A stretch of DNA of 64,000 nt from Pleodorina starrii (Eukaryota; Chlorophyta; Chlorophyceae; Chlamydomonadales; Volvocaceae), in NCBI GenBank assembly GCA_030267565.1, contig BRXU01000031.1:558001-622000 (forward strand). The letters run 5' to 3'. The notes beneath the pieces were generated by a model. The model saw only the letters and a list, made by a program, of their open reading frames with translations. It did no database searches and was not told where the DNA came from. Position 1 is the first letter of the stretch; every line of letters begins with the position of its first letter. Made by a program: the position numbers and the translations under genes. Below, piece after piece: positions 44,379 to 55,809 of the stretch.

Positions 44379-45984
44379 GAGCTCCACCGGTTGTTCTTTG
44401 TGTCCCGCTGAGCTGGGCTGTTCACGCGTGGACTCGGGGGAGGGGTGTACCTGCTGTGACCCATGGGTCGGCGGTTCACTCTGTTTGCCCGACTTGAGTG
44501 CACTTCGTTGGACTTTAGCTCTCCTCGGGGTCTGGGATTGCGCAATCACAGTGACCTTATTGCCTTTATTTTCCTGCTTCTGGGGCTGAGCCCCTGGCGT
44601 GTCTGGGCTGTGGCCTGATAGCTGGAAGCGGAGGGGAGGGTTTGGAGCTCGTGTCTAGCCGCAATCTGTTTGTATGCCTTGATACATAATATCCAGCTGT
44701 TTGTTTCCTATCTAATTGTATGCACCTTGTACGAGAGGAACACTTGCTTTGAGTACGGTATGTAGACGTTATTTGTCATTGACCTACGTAATAATGTGTA
44801 GCAATGGAGGCGTAGGGTTTGGTCTTGTCTTGCTGTCTGTGGGGAGGGCCGGTTGTCGAGTGTGCCGGGTGTCGTGTCGTTCTCGTAATTCGTCGAGAGC
44901 CTCAGAGCCGGGGAAGGCCGAGTGATGGCCATCCGCCTTCACAGCACGAGTGCGCTTTGGCAGGGAGGGAGAGGTTTCTGTCGTAATACGGTTATCGCCT
45001 TATTGCCTTGTTGATTCATAGCTGGGAGAGAGAGTGTGCGCGTGTGTGTGTACGGCGTGTACGGGGGGAGTGGGGCCACAGGGTCGCCCATTCATAAATT
45101 TTCGGCTGGTGTACCCATCCGATCGATAGTATCCCTGTTGTGCATCCTTAAGTGTGCTTGCTTGCTTTGTTTCTGCCCCTTTCTGATGTCATAGCCGGCC
45201 GCCGGTGTGCGGGGTTGGGTGCATTCGTGGCCTTGCGGGGCCCTCCGGCCGGGCGCTGCTGCCTCATGCGGGGAGTTTTACTGGTGCCCAAACCCTTTGT
45301 GTGCATTATTCGGAGTGTTGTGGCTATTGCAACATTCGGAGAGTGTCGCATTGGTCTTTCTTTGGGTAATCGAAACCACCAGCTGGCCCGCCCTCGTCTT
45401 TAGCGAACCGGGAGCCTTTCCGGAAGGCAATTGGAGTGGGGGAGGGGAAGGAGGTGACGGGTGGCGGGAGTTTCGGCGGTCCCGGGGTGGAGTGAAGGCT
45501 GTGTAGCCTCCAAGCGAACGCTGTGTCCGCGTCGGAGAGTTCGGTCATTGTCGCCCGCCTGTCGAGTATATTGGACGTCGGGGGAGGTAGGCGGACCGGA
45601 CTCGACGAGGAGCTTTGGGTCTCGTGCGCGGAACGCCGAGCGAGTCGTCGGCGACTGGTGATGGTGTGCATGTGTAAACACGCGGGGTCGTGAGCCTCGA
45701 TGCCATGTTGTCAACGTTGATTTCCGGATAGTCAACGTGGCCGCAGCTGCGAAGAGGTCTTCGAAATTGGCAGCAACGATGGCATCTTCAAGCACAGCCG
45801 GCTCCCTTGCTTGCTTGCTTGTTACCGTTTGTGTTGTTATCAGCCGCATATAACACTGGGCTCCGGTGGACCGGAACCTCCTTGTGGGTGTTCGGAGGAC
45901 ACGGCTGGGGTGCCAGTTGGCCGTGCATTGCACGGCGGAGATGTTACGGTACCTAACCTACGGGTGTTTCCTTTCACGACGTGA

Positions 45985-46073
45985 ACGACTGGTGACTGTT
46001 CGCTGAACGTTCACTGAATGTTCAGCGAATAGTCACGGGGAACGTTCACTGAATGTTCAGTGAACGTTCGTCA
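45985..46073. repeat. Palindromic GAACGTTC/TGAATGTTCA cluster, left
   Basis: Overlapping short inverted repeats built from CTGAACGTTCA, CTGAATGTTCAG and GTGAACGTTC. They border dispersed-repeat copy 2 on its lower-coordinate side and contain the stop codon of its open frame. Confidence 0.8.
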
Positions 46074-46479
46074 AAAAGGTCAAAGCCAGGTGGCCGACGT
46101 CAATGGTACTCCCGTCTTCCAAATACGCAATCATGGCCGCAGCTGCAGGTGCATCAAACGAAATGCCGGACCCGACGAAATAAATTGTCCGAGGATGCAC
46201 GGCCGGCCAATGCTTGTCGAGAAGCAGCAGCGCCTTGTCAAGATCCATGTTGACTTTATGCAGAACTAGCCGGCAGAGAAACTCATTCAGGAGTGCCGAC
46301 CGTGGTGAGGGACCGGTGCGCTTGTAGGTCGTACTATTTCGCAAAATAGTACGGCACGCATGCTCCAGCGCTGTTCGGCCTGTTCCCGCGCACATAAAAA
46401 GTATTAATATAACTGTTTGGCCTTGTATTGGTTCGTTATATGTGCCCCAGCAGCTTTGGTCACTTAGGCAGCTATTCAT
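46057..46479 (-). CDS. Open frame in dispersed-repeat copy 2, unknown protein or fragment
   Basis: A 140-codon frame beginning MNSCLSDQSCWGTYNEP. It contains TGRTALEHACRT (weakly ankyrin-like), LVLHKVNMDLDKALLLLDK and FVGSGISFDAPAAAAM, and ends inside a palindromic repeat. Its first two thirds are shared, with stops and an 86-bp length change, by 25878-26235. The frame may therefore be a mobile or captured sequence rather than a working gene. No family is assigned. Confidence 0.3.
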   Translation of the reverse strand: MNSCLSDQSCWGTYNEPIQGQTVILILFMCAGTGRTALEHACRTILRNSTTYKRTGPSPRSALLNEFLCRLVLHKVNMDLDKALLLLDKHWPAVHPRTIYFVGSGISFDAPAAAAMIAYLEDGSTIDVGHLALTFLTNVH

Positions 46480-46481
46480 AA
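46213..46481 (-). repeat. Dispersed repeat, copy 2
   Basis: Reverse-complement counterpart of 25878-26235, lacking the 86-bp ACCGGTCCC-flanked segment. The hairpin at 46331-46352 (GTACTATTT...AAATAGTAC) is kept. Homology stops sharply at ATGAATAGCTGCC on one side and after CTTCTCGACAAG on the other. Confidence 0.85.
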
Positions 46482-46521
46482 GTCAAAAGCACAGAAGGAC
46501 GTTAATTTCGCTTTGCAGGCC

Positions 46522-46602
46522 TGAACGGTGAACCTTCACTGAACGTTCACGGTGAGCGTTCAGTGCAGGTTCAGTGAACGTTCATTCTCCTTTCAGTGAA
46601 CG
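46522..46602. repeat. Palindromic GAACGTTC cluster, right
   Basis: Repeated ACTGAACGTTCAC, GTTCAGTG and TTCAGTGAACG units on the upper-coordinate side of dispersed-repeat copy 2. They mirror the cluster at 45985-46073. Confidence 0.8.
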
Positions 46603-47656
46603 AAGAAACCCGCGTTTACCCGAGGTACTCAATTGCTCTCTACATTTTGATTCGCCTGTATTTGCGTCTTCGAAAGCAACGCTGGCAAATTCGACAATGG
46701 CGTTGGGCTACAAAGCTTTGCGGGGCCTTGGCGGGGTTTCAGCCGCGCCGCGTGTGGCGTGGCGACGGCCACTCGCAGTACTGCGCTGACTCGGACCCAC
46801 TGCCCGTTGTTCCTCCTGGCTTCTTTCGTTCCCCCAAGATGAAGTGCAGCGCTGGCGTGCTGGGAAAGCCACTCCGAGGTCCTGTACTTCGGTACCTTTG
46901 GATTTGGCGACGGGCGGCAAGGAAGTGAGGCGACGAAGTACAGACCATTGAGCGGGCCCACATGGCGGAGACCTGCGGATAACTTGTTTCACAGAACACG
47001 CAAGCTTATCAACGTAACTTTTCTTCGACATCTTATGGCGTCATGTCCGCCTAAACACTTGGCTAGGGATAGTAGCCCTTGGTATCCTGGAGATCGTGGC
47101 GAGCTGGCGACGACCTTCAATTTCGACCGTTGGACGAAACTGGGGATAGGTCAACGTGCGTTGTGTGACCTAAGTACGCCGATATGTCTGTGCCAGGACG
47201 AATGTCATGCCGTCGGCACGTCGGGTGGTTGGGAGCCTGGAGTGTCGCTGTGTCGGCGCGCGGCGGTACAAGACCACGGCACGGGCGCACGGCGCTGTCC
47301 GCTTGGCTGGAAATTATTTTACTCAAGCAGGTTAATCGTCCAAATGATATTGTAATATTTTATTAACAGAGTTTGACCCGATAATTAACTAGTATGGCAC
47401 ACATACATGCCGCTTAAGGAATGGGCACAACAACTAGCTAAGTACCATAGTCTAACCTATAACTCGCTGTGCAAATTCCATCTGGGACCCTGGCTGGCGA
47501 TTTGAGGTGGGGTCCGAAACGCCCTCGCATCTGTTCTGGCTACGGGCTCATGATGACCCATTCACCATCGCATCATTTGCGTAATTGCTCAGGTGGTCAA
47601 GCCAAAAAATGGTTCGGGCAATGGTCGGCCACGCGGCGTGCACCTTCAAGCGATCG
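46603..47656. other. Intergenic region upstream of the nuclease gene
   Basis: No supported gene. Open frames at 46596-46928 (+), 46629-46961 (-) and 46948-47355 (+) lack domains and show no consistent coding bias. The last 300 bp are AT-richer and probably contain the nuclease promoter. Confidence 0.5.
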
Positions 47657-49256
47657 ATGTTGACCCGCGTTATGCTGGCGATTCTCCTCACGTATAGCGT
47701 ATCAGCCCAAACTCAATCAACGATCATCCAAGGACAAGCCCGCGCTGTCGATGGCGATACACTAGTAAGTCCTGGTCCGCTGCCATTTACGAACCCATGG
47801 CGCGGCAGTACGTAACCCGTTGTATTTACACACCCCGACTCCCACGACAGGCATTCACGAGCAATCGAGTTCGTCTGTATGGGGTAGATGCTCCGGAGAG
47901 CGCTCAGTCTTGCTGGGATGCCCGAAATGTTTCGTACCAGTGCGGCCTGGTCAGCAAAGCGGCTCTCGCATCAAAAGTCGGGAATTTAACAATTACTTGC
48001 ACTGTCAAAGATGTTGACATGTATGGGCGGAGCGTGTGCATCTGCGGGCTGAACACCTCTTCCGGCTTCGAGGACATCAACGCCTGGCTTGTCCTGAACG
48101 GTTATGCGGTTGCCTACAGGTACAAAAGCTTACCCTTCATTTCAAGATGTTCAGTTGTAGCTCTCGTTGTAACGTTCAGTTATGCTGCCACCTGACGTGC
48201 CGATTAAGCTGGAACCAGTGCGGAAGCCTTAGTCATAATGCTGCCGTTCATCAGACAGCAGCATCACCAGACGTGCAAAATGGATTGCACCGGACTTCAA
48301 GCATTTCAGATTCCGATGTCTTTGCATAGCTGGCAAATTGATATTATATATTGAACCATCTCTCAGCATTTTGGCATTTCGGTGTCCTGACCCTTATTCC
48401 CTGCAGGTCGTTCAGCAAGGTCTACGTGCCCTTGGAGGACCAGGCGCGGGCTGCGCGCCGGGGCGTGTGGCAGGGTCCATTCCAGCTGCCATGGGACTGG
48501 AGGAAGGCAAACAAGGCACCCGATACTGGGCCCCTTGACCCTCCGTCACCGCGCCGGCCGCCGCCAGTAAGGACGCCGCCGCTGCCAAGGAGCCCTCCCC
48601 CAGGTTCTTCACCACCCGCAAGCACCCTGCCGCCTATCTCAAAGGCGCCTTCATCTCCGCCAACGGTTGGGAAGCCACCGCCTAACCCCAGGGCGCCGCC
48701 GCCAAACTCGAAGTCACCTCCACCGACTGGGAAGACACCGCCTCCAGGTTCGAAGTCAAGCCCGCCATCTCCAGCGGTGAAATCACCCCCACCATCACCT
48801 TCGTCTCCACCCTCTCCGCCGCCGTCACCATCCCCTCCCCCACCGCCTTCCCCTCCCCCACCGCCTTCCCCTCCCCCACCGCCTTCCCCTCCCCCATCGC
48901 CTTCCCCTCCCCCTCGGCCTTCCCCTCCCCCACCGCCTTCCCCTCCCCCTCGGCCATCTCCTCCCCCTTCGCCTTCCCCTCCACCTCCGCCCTCACCTCC
49001 CCCTCGGTCAACCCCTCCGCCACCGTCCCCCAGACCCCCGCTGCCTTCGATACCCACCACCTGCGGCGATCCGATTCCCCAGTGCCCGAGCGGCCCAGCC
49101 ATAAAGGGCAACATCGCTTCAAATGGAGACAAGATCTACCATGTGCCTGGAGGCAGATACTACAGCTCGGTGTGCATTGACCTGAATAAAGGAGAAACGT
49201 TTTTCTGCACAGAGGCGGAAGCGCTGGCGGCTGGCTGGAGGCCCTCATCCCAGTGA
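47657..49256 (+). CDS. Secreted staphylococcal-nuclease-like enzyme with Pro-rich extensin-type linker
   Basis: Probably a secreted Ca-dependent nuclease. Three exons in phase (47657-47764, 47851-48119, 48407-49256) give 408 residues. Residues 1-18 form a signal peptide (MLTRVMLAILLTYSVSA). The SNase (TNase) fold follows, and each catalytic position is present: the first Asp in AVDGDTL; the Arg, Asp and Glu of VRLYGVDAPES; and the second Arg in DMYGRSVC. After the barrel and helix (VYVPLEDQARAARRGVWQG) comes a linker of about 170 residues of SP, PPSP and SPPPPP units, typical of hydroxyproline-rich algal wall proteins. The C-terminal domain contains IKGNIASNGDKIYHVPGG and ends with FFCTEAEALAAGWRP. 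That domain also follows SNase domains in bacteria and cyanobacteria. The enzyme may be tethered in the extracellular matrix. TGTAA lies at 49874. Confidence 0.88.
48770..49025 (+). repeat. Coding tandem repeat for the SP/PPSP linker
   Basis: Repeats of CCTTCCCCTCCC(C/A)CC type encode Ser-Pro2-Pro3 units of the nuclease linker. The repeat array should be prone to length change between strains. Confidence 0.85.
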
Positions 49257-49912
49257 TAGTGTTTGACAGATTGGCACCAGATACGTTGGAGCTTCGTGAG
49301 CTTTATTGGCTTGTAGTGAGTGGCCGTTAGAGGGCGGCAGGCGTCCGTCGGGCGCTACCGCTGAAAGTCTGAGACCGGAGCCAAAATAGCGCGGTTGGGG
49401 CCCCCTTCGAGTACCGAAAGGGACCAAAGTGGCCCAGACGTGCCTCATAAGAGCCTAAGGAAGCCTTACGGGCGGGCATGAACGGCCGTAGGACGAATGG
49501 ACAATGCAAGTAATTGCTGGCTGGCACTGGTCGAAATGCGTTGTGGGTGTAGCGGAATCACGGTCGTCGTCGTTGTGGCACACCCCACATCAAGCAGCGC
49601 ATATTGGATGCACGATTACGCTGAAGCAAAAGCGCTGTCGTTGACGATCCACGGGAGGTTATTTGGTTGCTGCAACTGCAACCATGTTACGGTTACGCAA
49701 AGTCCCATCTTTGAAGAAGGGCAACCAAGATAATTATATTTATGATCTTTATTAGTAACAACCCGGGATGCTGTACGGCAACTGTGTGATCTAGCGCCAC
49801 CTGCGAGCCGCGGCAAATCATGGAATCAACACGCAATTTAGCGCCTTTGTGGTTCAGGGTCATCAACGGCCAATGTAAATAGTCACGTTATCCTACATGT
49901 ACAGTTGCCGTC
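49257..49912. other. 3' UTR of the nuclease gene
   Basis: No coding exon seen. It ends in a TGTAA signal at 49874-49878, only about 35 bp before the first Met proposed for the next gene. Confidence 0.5.
49874..49878 (+). terminator. TGTAA polyadenylation signal (nuclease gene)
   Basis: Exact TGTAA about 620 bp after the nuclease stop codon and just before the next gene. Confidence 0.5.
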
Positions 49913-52900
49913 ATGGTTTCGTGTTCAACAATCCCAAGCCGCTCTTTGTCGCGTCCACGCCTCGCACGCCTTCGGGTGGTCAGCGTTGCGCCCGTCTATT
50001 CATCCACGTTACCCTGTTCGGCGGATCCCCCTTCCCCGACCAGTCCTCTCCTGTATTCATGGCGAACTTTAAGCCCGGACGCGGAGCCCGCAACGCACCT
50101 ATCCCCGTTACGCGTGCTAGCCACGACCTCCCTGGGCCATCCCTCTCTGCTCGCTCTGCTGGAATCGGCCGCCGTGGCTGCGGCCGACGAGGGCGTTGTG
50201 ACTCCGAAGATAGGTGCGGCCAAATCGGGGGACAGGGTCATAACCTTCCGTGCGCTTTTCCACCTCCACACTTCGGCCTCCTGCTCGTGTAAACCCGCGA
50301 CACCGTGACGAAGGGTGGACCCTGTAAAGCGGTGGGCCGGCGCGATTCCGTGCTACTCCGTGCCTGAGCAGTTCCTAACCGCTGGTGCTGCTACTGATGC
50401 AGCCCGCATCCCGCGACGCAGAGAATTCGGGAGAACTGCAGGGAGGCTCGGCGGACGGAGGGGAGGGAGCGGAAAACGCCCTGACGCCGCGGACGCGGCA
50501 GCAGCGAGAGCACGACCCACAAGCCGAGGATGACGTGATGGCAAGTTCGAGAGCAAGGGCGACCATGGAGGCAAAGCACCTGTTGGTCGCGCTCCTCCGC
50601 GCCCCGGACCTCTGCCCTCCCCTGGCCGCCGCCCTCGCAGCGGCCGACTTCCCGGCCGCCCTCGCCGCCGAGCAGCTCCTTGGCCGGCTGCCGCCGCCTC
50701 GCCGCACGCAACCTGCGGCTGCACCGCAGACGGCAGTGGGTGGTGAATCGGCACAGGACGGCGGTAGCGGTGGCGCGGAGGAGGCGGACGCACTGGCCGC
50801 AGACAGCATCAGCACCTGGAGGAGTCTTGATGCGGCCCTGGAGGTGAATCTATAATGCGTCTGTCAGACAAACAGACAGGCAGGTAGACGGCTTTGTATC
50901 ATTCACGACGGAGGGATCCAGACGGGAACGGCAGAGCGAGCGACAGGTCGCCCAAGAGGCGCTGTGGCGGAACAGACGCGGATCGTGAAGTTGGTGGCTC
51001 TGGACACCAACGTACCACATGTACATGGCACACGCACGTGCCTTTGTGCATGCGTGGGGATGTGTATTGTTGCTCAGGGACATGCTGTGGCCCCGGGTGG
51101 CCTGCCCTTGCATCGCCCCCTTCGCAGGACAGCAGTGACCGTGAGGCCGACCTGCAGGCTTGCGGCTTTGCGGCCACCCGCGAGGCGCAGCTGCTGCTGC
51201 TCCAGACGTGTCGTTGGGCCATGCTCTCAGGTCAGTTGACAACTGAAGTCAGGTCTGGTAATCCTTTGACAGTTAGGTTATGTGGACGGGGTACAACACC
51301 TTGTGATGCCTCCTCTTCCAGCCAAGCTACAGTACCTTCCGTGATCATCTTGCCAGGTCTCGCCATTCCCACTCACTCTTACTTCCGTTATCCTGTTTCC
51401 GGCCATCCGCCGGTGACTCGCTCTCCCGCCCTCTCGCGTACGTTCGGTAGGTACCGTATCGCTGGGTCCAGGGTCCGTTCCCGAACGTCACCTCCGTCCC
51501 TCCGCTGCGGTGTCGTCTTTGTTCAGGCTCTCCGGATGTGCGCCCCGTCCACCTGGCCCACGCGCTGCTGGTCCAGGCCTGCTTCTCGCGCTTCCGAACC
51601 GGCTCCGCCACCGAGCCGCCCGCGCAGGGCTGCCTGGAGCTCTTGACGCTGCTGCCCGGGGGTGTGTGCCACGCGGTGCGTGCTGAGTGAGCCTGGGAGA
51701 GTGCGCGGGGGATGGGGCGGTGCCGTGTGGGGGCTGGTGGGACCTCGGTAGGCGGTGGTGCGGCTGACCACGTGTGGTGTGCGTGCTGTAGGCATATCCA
51801 CGCGTCACCCATGTAAAGCGGGGGACCCTTTTCCCCCTTCCGTTCCGGGCCGTTTTAATTACCCCTTCCTTCCTCGCGCGTGGGGCCCGGGGCGTGGGTG
51901 TGAGCGCATCCCTGGCTCTCTGTCGCCGTTCACTCCGTACCGCAGGCGATCCTGGCACTGCAAGAGGACATGCGGCGCACAACGGCAGCACCAGCGGCGC
52001 GTCCGACCTCGCTCCCGGCGCCTCCGCCAACCGCTGAGCAAGCGGGCCGGACTGGCGGCGGCCCCTCGGGCCCGGCATCGGCTTCAATGGCATTGGGGTC
52101 GGCAGCCGACCCGATTCCCCAGGGCACCGACCGACGTAGCGTCTCACACGAGGCTGGCTCAGCCGTTGCGGCAGCGGCAGACCTTCTAGACCGGTACAGC
52201 ATCTCAGGGCTGCTACCGTCCCGCGGCGCGCTGGACGCGATCGCGGCGTCCCTGGAGGCCTCAGCGGCGGCGCCGCCGCCGCCGCCGCCGCCGCCAGCGC
52301 CGGCATCGTCACCGGCCGCGGTGCGGCGTGCCGCTGCTGCCGCCGCCTCGTCCCAAGATGACCCGTTTGCGGAAACGCCAGCGCCCTCAGCTGCTGTCGA
52401 CGAGACTCCGCCGGCTGTGCGCGTCCTGTGCGCTCTCGCCGCGCTGGGTTACCGCCTGCCTCCGCGCTCCTGCCGCGCCTTGGTGCTCCCAGACGCAGCG
52501 CCCACGGAGGCAGGCGCCACGGTGGCGAGTCCCGGGGGCCCTTGGCCGTCGCCGGCGGCCGCCTGGCTGACACCTCGACTGCTGAACGACTGGCTGGGTG
52601 CGCTGGCGTTCCATGGCCTCGCCCCGAGCCCCGCCAGCTACACTTACGCCGGTTACACTTCCCGCACGCCACGTGAAGACTGCAGACGCGAAGAAGTCGC
52701 AGCGGCCTGCGTAGGGGACGCCGTGCGTCCCAGCAGTGACGGCGGCGGCGGCAAGGCCGCCGCCGCCGCTGTGGCGCAGCCGTGCCACCCCTGGTTGCAG
52801 CGCGCCATCCTCAGCTGCCTCGTGCGCACGACGGCCTGGGAGCTGCCGTCCCTGGCCGCGCGACTGGCGGCGCTGGCGGCGGCGGACCCGCCGGGCTGGG

Positions 52901-55809
52901 GCCGCGTCGGCGCGCGCGCGACGGAGCTGGCCTGCCGCGTCTGCCTTTGCATCACACCGCTGTGGAACGGCAACCGAATCTATCAGGACCTCATCCACAT
53001 CGGTGACGCGATGCTGGCAATGGCCGCCGCCGCGGCGGCGGCGACGACGACTACGGAGGCCGTGGCGACGGCGGCGGCGGCCACTGATGACGAGCCGCTG
53101 CCGCTGCCGGGACCACGGCTGCGATCGCCAGCAGCGAAGCCAGGATCGGCCGCGAGCGGGTGGTTGGGTGGTTGGGCGGCAGTGGAGCTGCCGTACCAGG
53201 CGGAGCGGTGGCGGCGCAAGCTGGCTGCCCGGGTGCGCAAGGGCGCCGGGGCGGGGCTGCTGGAACCGCTGCCGCGCGAGCCGGAGTGGCCCACGTACGA
53301 GCAAGCTGCCGTACTGCTGCTGCAGGCAGTACGGATTGACCGGGCAGCAGCGGGTGTGGCGGCGCCCTTGCCGACGCAGGGGCAGGGTCACGGCGGCGGG
53401 GTCGCATCGCCCGCTGCGGCGACGGCGGCGGCGCCGCGGCGGCGATGGCTACAGGGCTTGGTGTTGAACCTGCTGGCAGTGCTTCAGATGCAGCTGCGGA
53501 CGTGCTCCGCGGGGCCGCAGCAGCTGGATCTTGTACGGCAGGCGTTGGTGGAGTTGGACCAACAGGACTTAAGCTTGCGGGATGGGAATGCCGGGGAAGA
53601 AGAACGGGGCGGAGGCAGGGACAGCGGCGGCGGCGGCGTGAACGCCGTTGCCAGGCGTGCCGGCTGGCTGGCGGCGGTGCTGGCGGTGTATGACGCCGTG
53701 GGCCGTGGCGGCGGCTCCGCAGCTCTGCCCGCCAGCGGTAGCGCTGCCGTCGCGGGCATCGTCGCCCTGCTGCCGTCCATCGTCTTGGGCCAGACCTACA
53801 GGGCGTGGGTGCCTGATTTGGCGCCGCAAGTTGCTGCCGCGTTGCATGCTGCAATTACCGCCGCCGCGCCGCCATCGCCACACGGCGATGGAGCCGTGAT
53901 GGTGCGGCGCTGCATGGAGAGGCTGCACTTCCCGTTGCTGGAGGGCGCTACCGCGGGGGAGCTGCCCCGCCACATGCCTTACAACCCCATGGTCAGCGGC
54001 TGGCGGTGCGGCGGCGTCGGCCCCGTCGCTGTGAAGTACCCCGGCGTCGCGCGTACGGCGGCGGCAAGCCGTCGCGTGGCGCGCCCGTTCCAAGATGACC
54101 ACCTGACAAACCTGCCCGCCCTGCCGCCGCTGTCGCCGGCTCCGGCGCCGACAGATGCCTTGTCGGGTATCTCTGCAGGCAACACGCCGGGCCAGATTGT
54201 GCGACTGCTGCTGGCGCACTTGGCCCCCACCGATCGGGTCGGCCCTTCCAGCACAGCGGCGCAGCCAGCCGCCAACCGTGTGCCGCAGTCGCCGCCGCAG
54301 CCGCCGGCGGCGGCCACCATCCTCTCACCGCCGGACTCGCAGTCGCGCGCGCTGCTTCTCCGCGGCCCCGCGCTCGTGGCGCTGGTCTCAGATCTCATGT
54401 CGTACTGCCCGCCCGAGTCTCTGCGGCCAGAGGAGCTGTGGGTGCTGCACGTGGCGGACCGGGATGCGGGGCTGGGCGACCTGCTGCGAGCGGCCGCCGC
54501 CGGCGACGACGCCAACACGGCGGCGCAGCCACCGGAGTACGTGCAGCACCTGAGACAAGCCAACGGCGGCTCATATGCGACGGCGACGGCATCGTCGGTA
54601 GCGGATACATGGGAAGCGTGGCTAGATGCTGCTCGGGACGTGCATTTGGCTGGCAGCGCCGGCCTCTGGGGCGTGTCGCCGGGTTCGCCGCCGGCGCGAC
54701 CGCGGCCGCCGCCCCTTGTGTCGATCCCCACCAACTCGCCGCCGACGGTTTTGCGGCCCGCGCTTCCGCCCGTCTGCCGCCTGGAGCTGCTGCTGAGGCG
54801 CGGGCGGTATGGGCCCGTGCAGCCGCTGCTGGCGCTGATGTGGCAGGGCGATTGGTTTCGGGGCGACGTCGCCAGCCTGGCGCGCTTCTCCGCGGGGGAG
54901 CTGCTGTACGTCATGTGCGCAATCGTACACCTGAAGGAACTGGAGGTGCGCACTAGGGTACACTTCCGCGCACAAACCCGTGCGCGCCACTTCCATGCAG
55001 CCCCATCTGCCCAACCTTTTGCCAGTGGCACCGAGCGATGAATGACTCCATCTTCCACAAACCGTTCCAGCATTATGACATACCGTATTGGATCCATGGA
55101 TCCATGAAGACGCCCTAATGCGTGTCGCCTCGTCCCCTGCTCGCCCTGCCGCCTTTTCACTGCGCCACAGGAGCTCGCAGAGGTGGACTTGGGCTGGCTC
55201 ATTGGCGAGACCGCCGCGCAAGCAGTGCTGCAGCTGCTGGCGGCGCCGTCCATGGCCCAGCTGCTGTCCAGCCCCGGCGTCGTCTGGGGCATGGGGCCCG
55301 GTGGGCCCTACGCGCCCTCGGATCTCACGCAGGAGAAGCGCATCCGCAGCCAGAAGCTGCTCGACGCGGCGGTGAGTCTGGAGGAGGCCTTCGATAGGGC
55401 CCAGCAGGCGCTTCAGTACGTGGCGGCGACGGGCCAGTCGGGGGTGCTGGGCGGTGGGCGGCTGGATCCGTACCGACCCATGGGTCGGCAGGGGGAGTCC
55501 CTGGCGGCGTTTGAAGGGCACTGCTGGTTGGCGGAGTCGTCCTGGGGATCGGGTGCCGTAGGAAGGGAGCTGGTGGGGGGCGGGAAGGGTGTTGGTGAGG
55601 GGAGGGAGGGGGAGGAGGAGGCGCGACGGCGGCGGGAGGCGGCGGCGGCAGAGGGCGTCAGCATTGGGGGCTTGCGTGCGCGGCGGCCGGCAGCGGCGCC
55701 GATGCGGAGGTGGGAGGTGCTGGTGGGGTCAGCGGGTGTGACGCGGCTGAGGTCGGCGCTGAGAGCGATGGGGTACGACCCGGAGAGGTGGATGCTGGGC
55801 GCGCCATGA
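49913..55809 (+). CDS. Large Ala/Pro-rich protein of unknown function, possibly plastid-targeted
   Basis: Not assigned to a family. Firm exons are about 50397-50843, 51128-51230, 51527-51675, 51946-54945 (exactly 1,000 codons) and 55171-55809; all join in phase. The first exon is less certain: the ATG at 49913 opens a Ser/Arg/Ala-rich, acid-poor stretch (MVSCSTIPSRSLSRPRLAR) that looks like a plastid transit peptide, but the donor joining it to 50397 was not fixed. Otherwise translation could start at Met 50397. Near residue 50 of the second exon, LTPRTRQQREH followed about 20 residues later by MEAKHLLVALLRAPDL weakly recalls the Clp N-terminal repeat. The 1,000-codon exon mixes Ala/Pro/Gly-rich linkers with helical blocks (for example WLQRAILSCLVRTTAWELP and ALVALVSDLMSYCPPESLR), as in helical-repeat proteins. 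The C-terminus (DLGWLIGETAAQAVLQLL to RWMLGAP) looks ordered. TGTAA lies at 55934. Confidence 0.6.
51442..51526 (+). repeat. Intron-associated repeat, long copy ending at an acceptor
   Basis: Shares GTTCGGTA, GCTGGGT, GGGTCCGTTC, AACG and TCCGCTGCGGT, in the same order and spacing, with 4856-4934. Here it runs directly into the CAG acceptor of the third firm exon (51527). Confidence 0.7.

Larger units (their letters stand above)
43144..45999. other. Gene-free G/T-skewed region downstream of the kinase
   Basis: About 2.8 kb without a recognisable exon on either strand. The plus strand is visibly rich in G and T, as algal 3' UTRs often are, so an unusually long kinase 3' UTR or a non-coding transcript is possible. 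A short tandem repeat of about 27 bp lies at 44295-44378. Open frames here (for example 45933-45400 minus) lack domains and convincing starts. Confidence 0.5.

Noticed and set aside
46596..46928. Plus-strand frame and its minus-strand counterpart at 46629-46961
   Set aside because: No domain, no splice partner and no codon bias; treated as intergenic.
51488..52672. 394-codon minus-strand frame
   Set aside because: Antisense shadow of the GC-rich 1,000-codon exon; its Arg/Pro/Ala composition is what the opposite strand of such an exon gives, with no domain.
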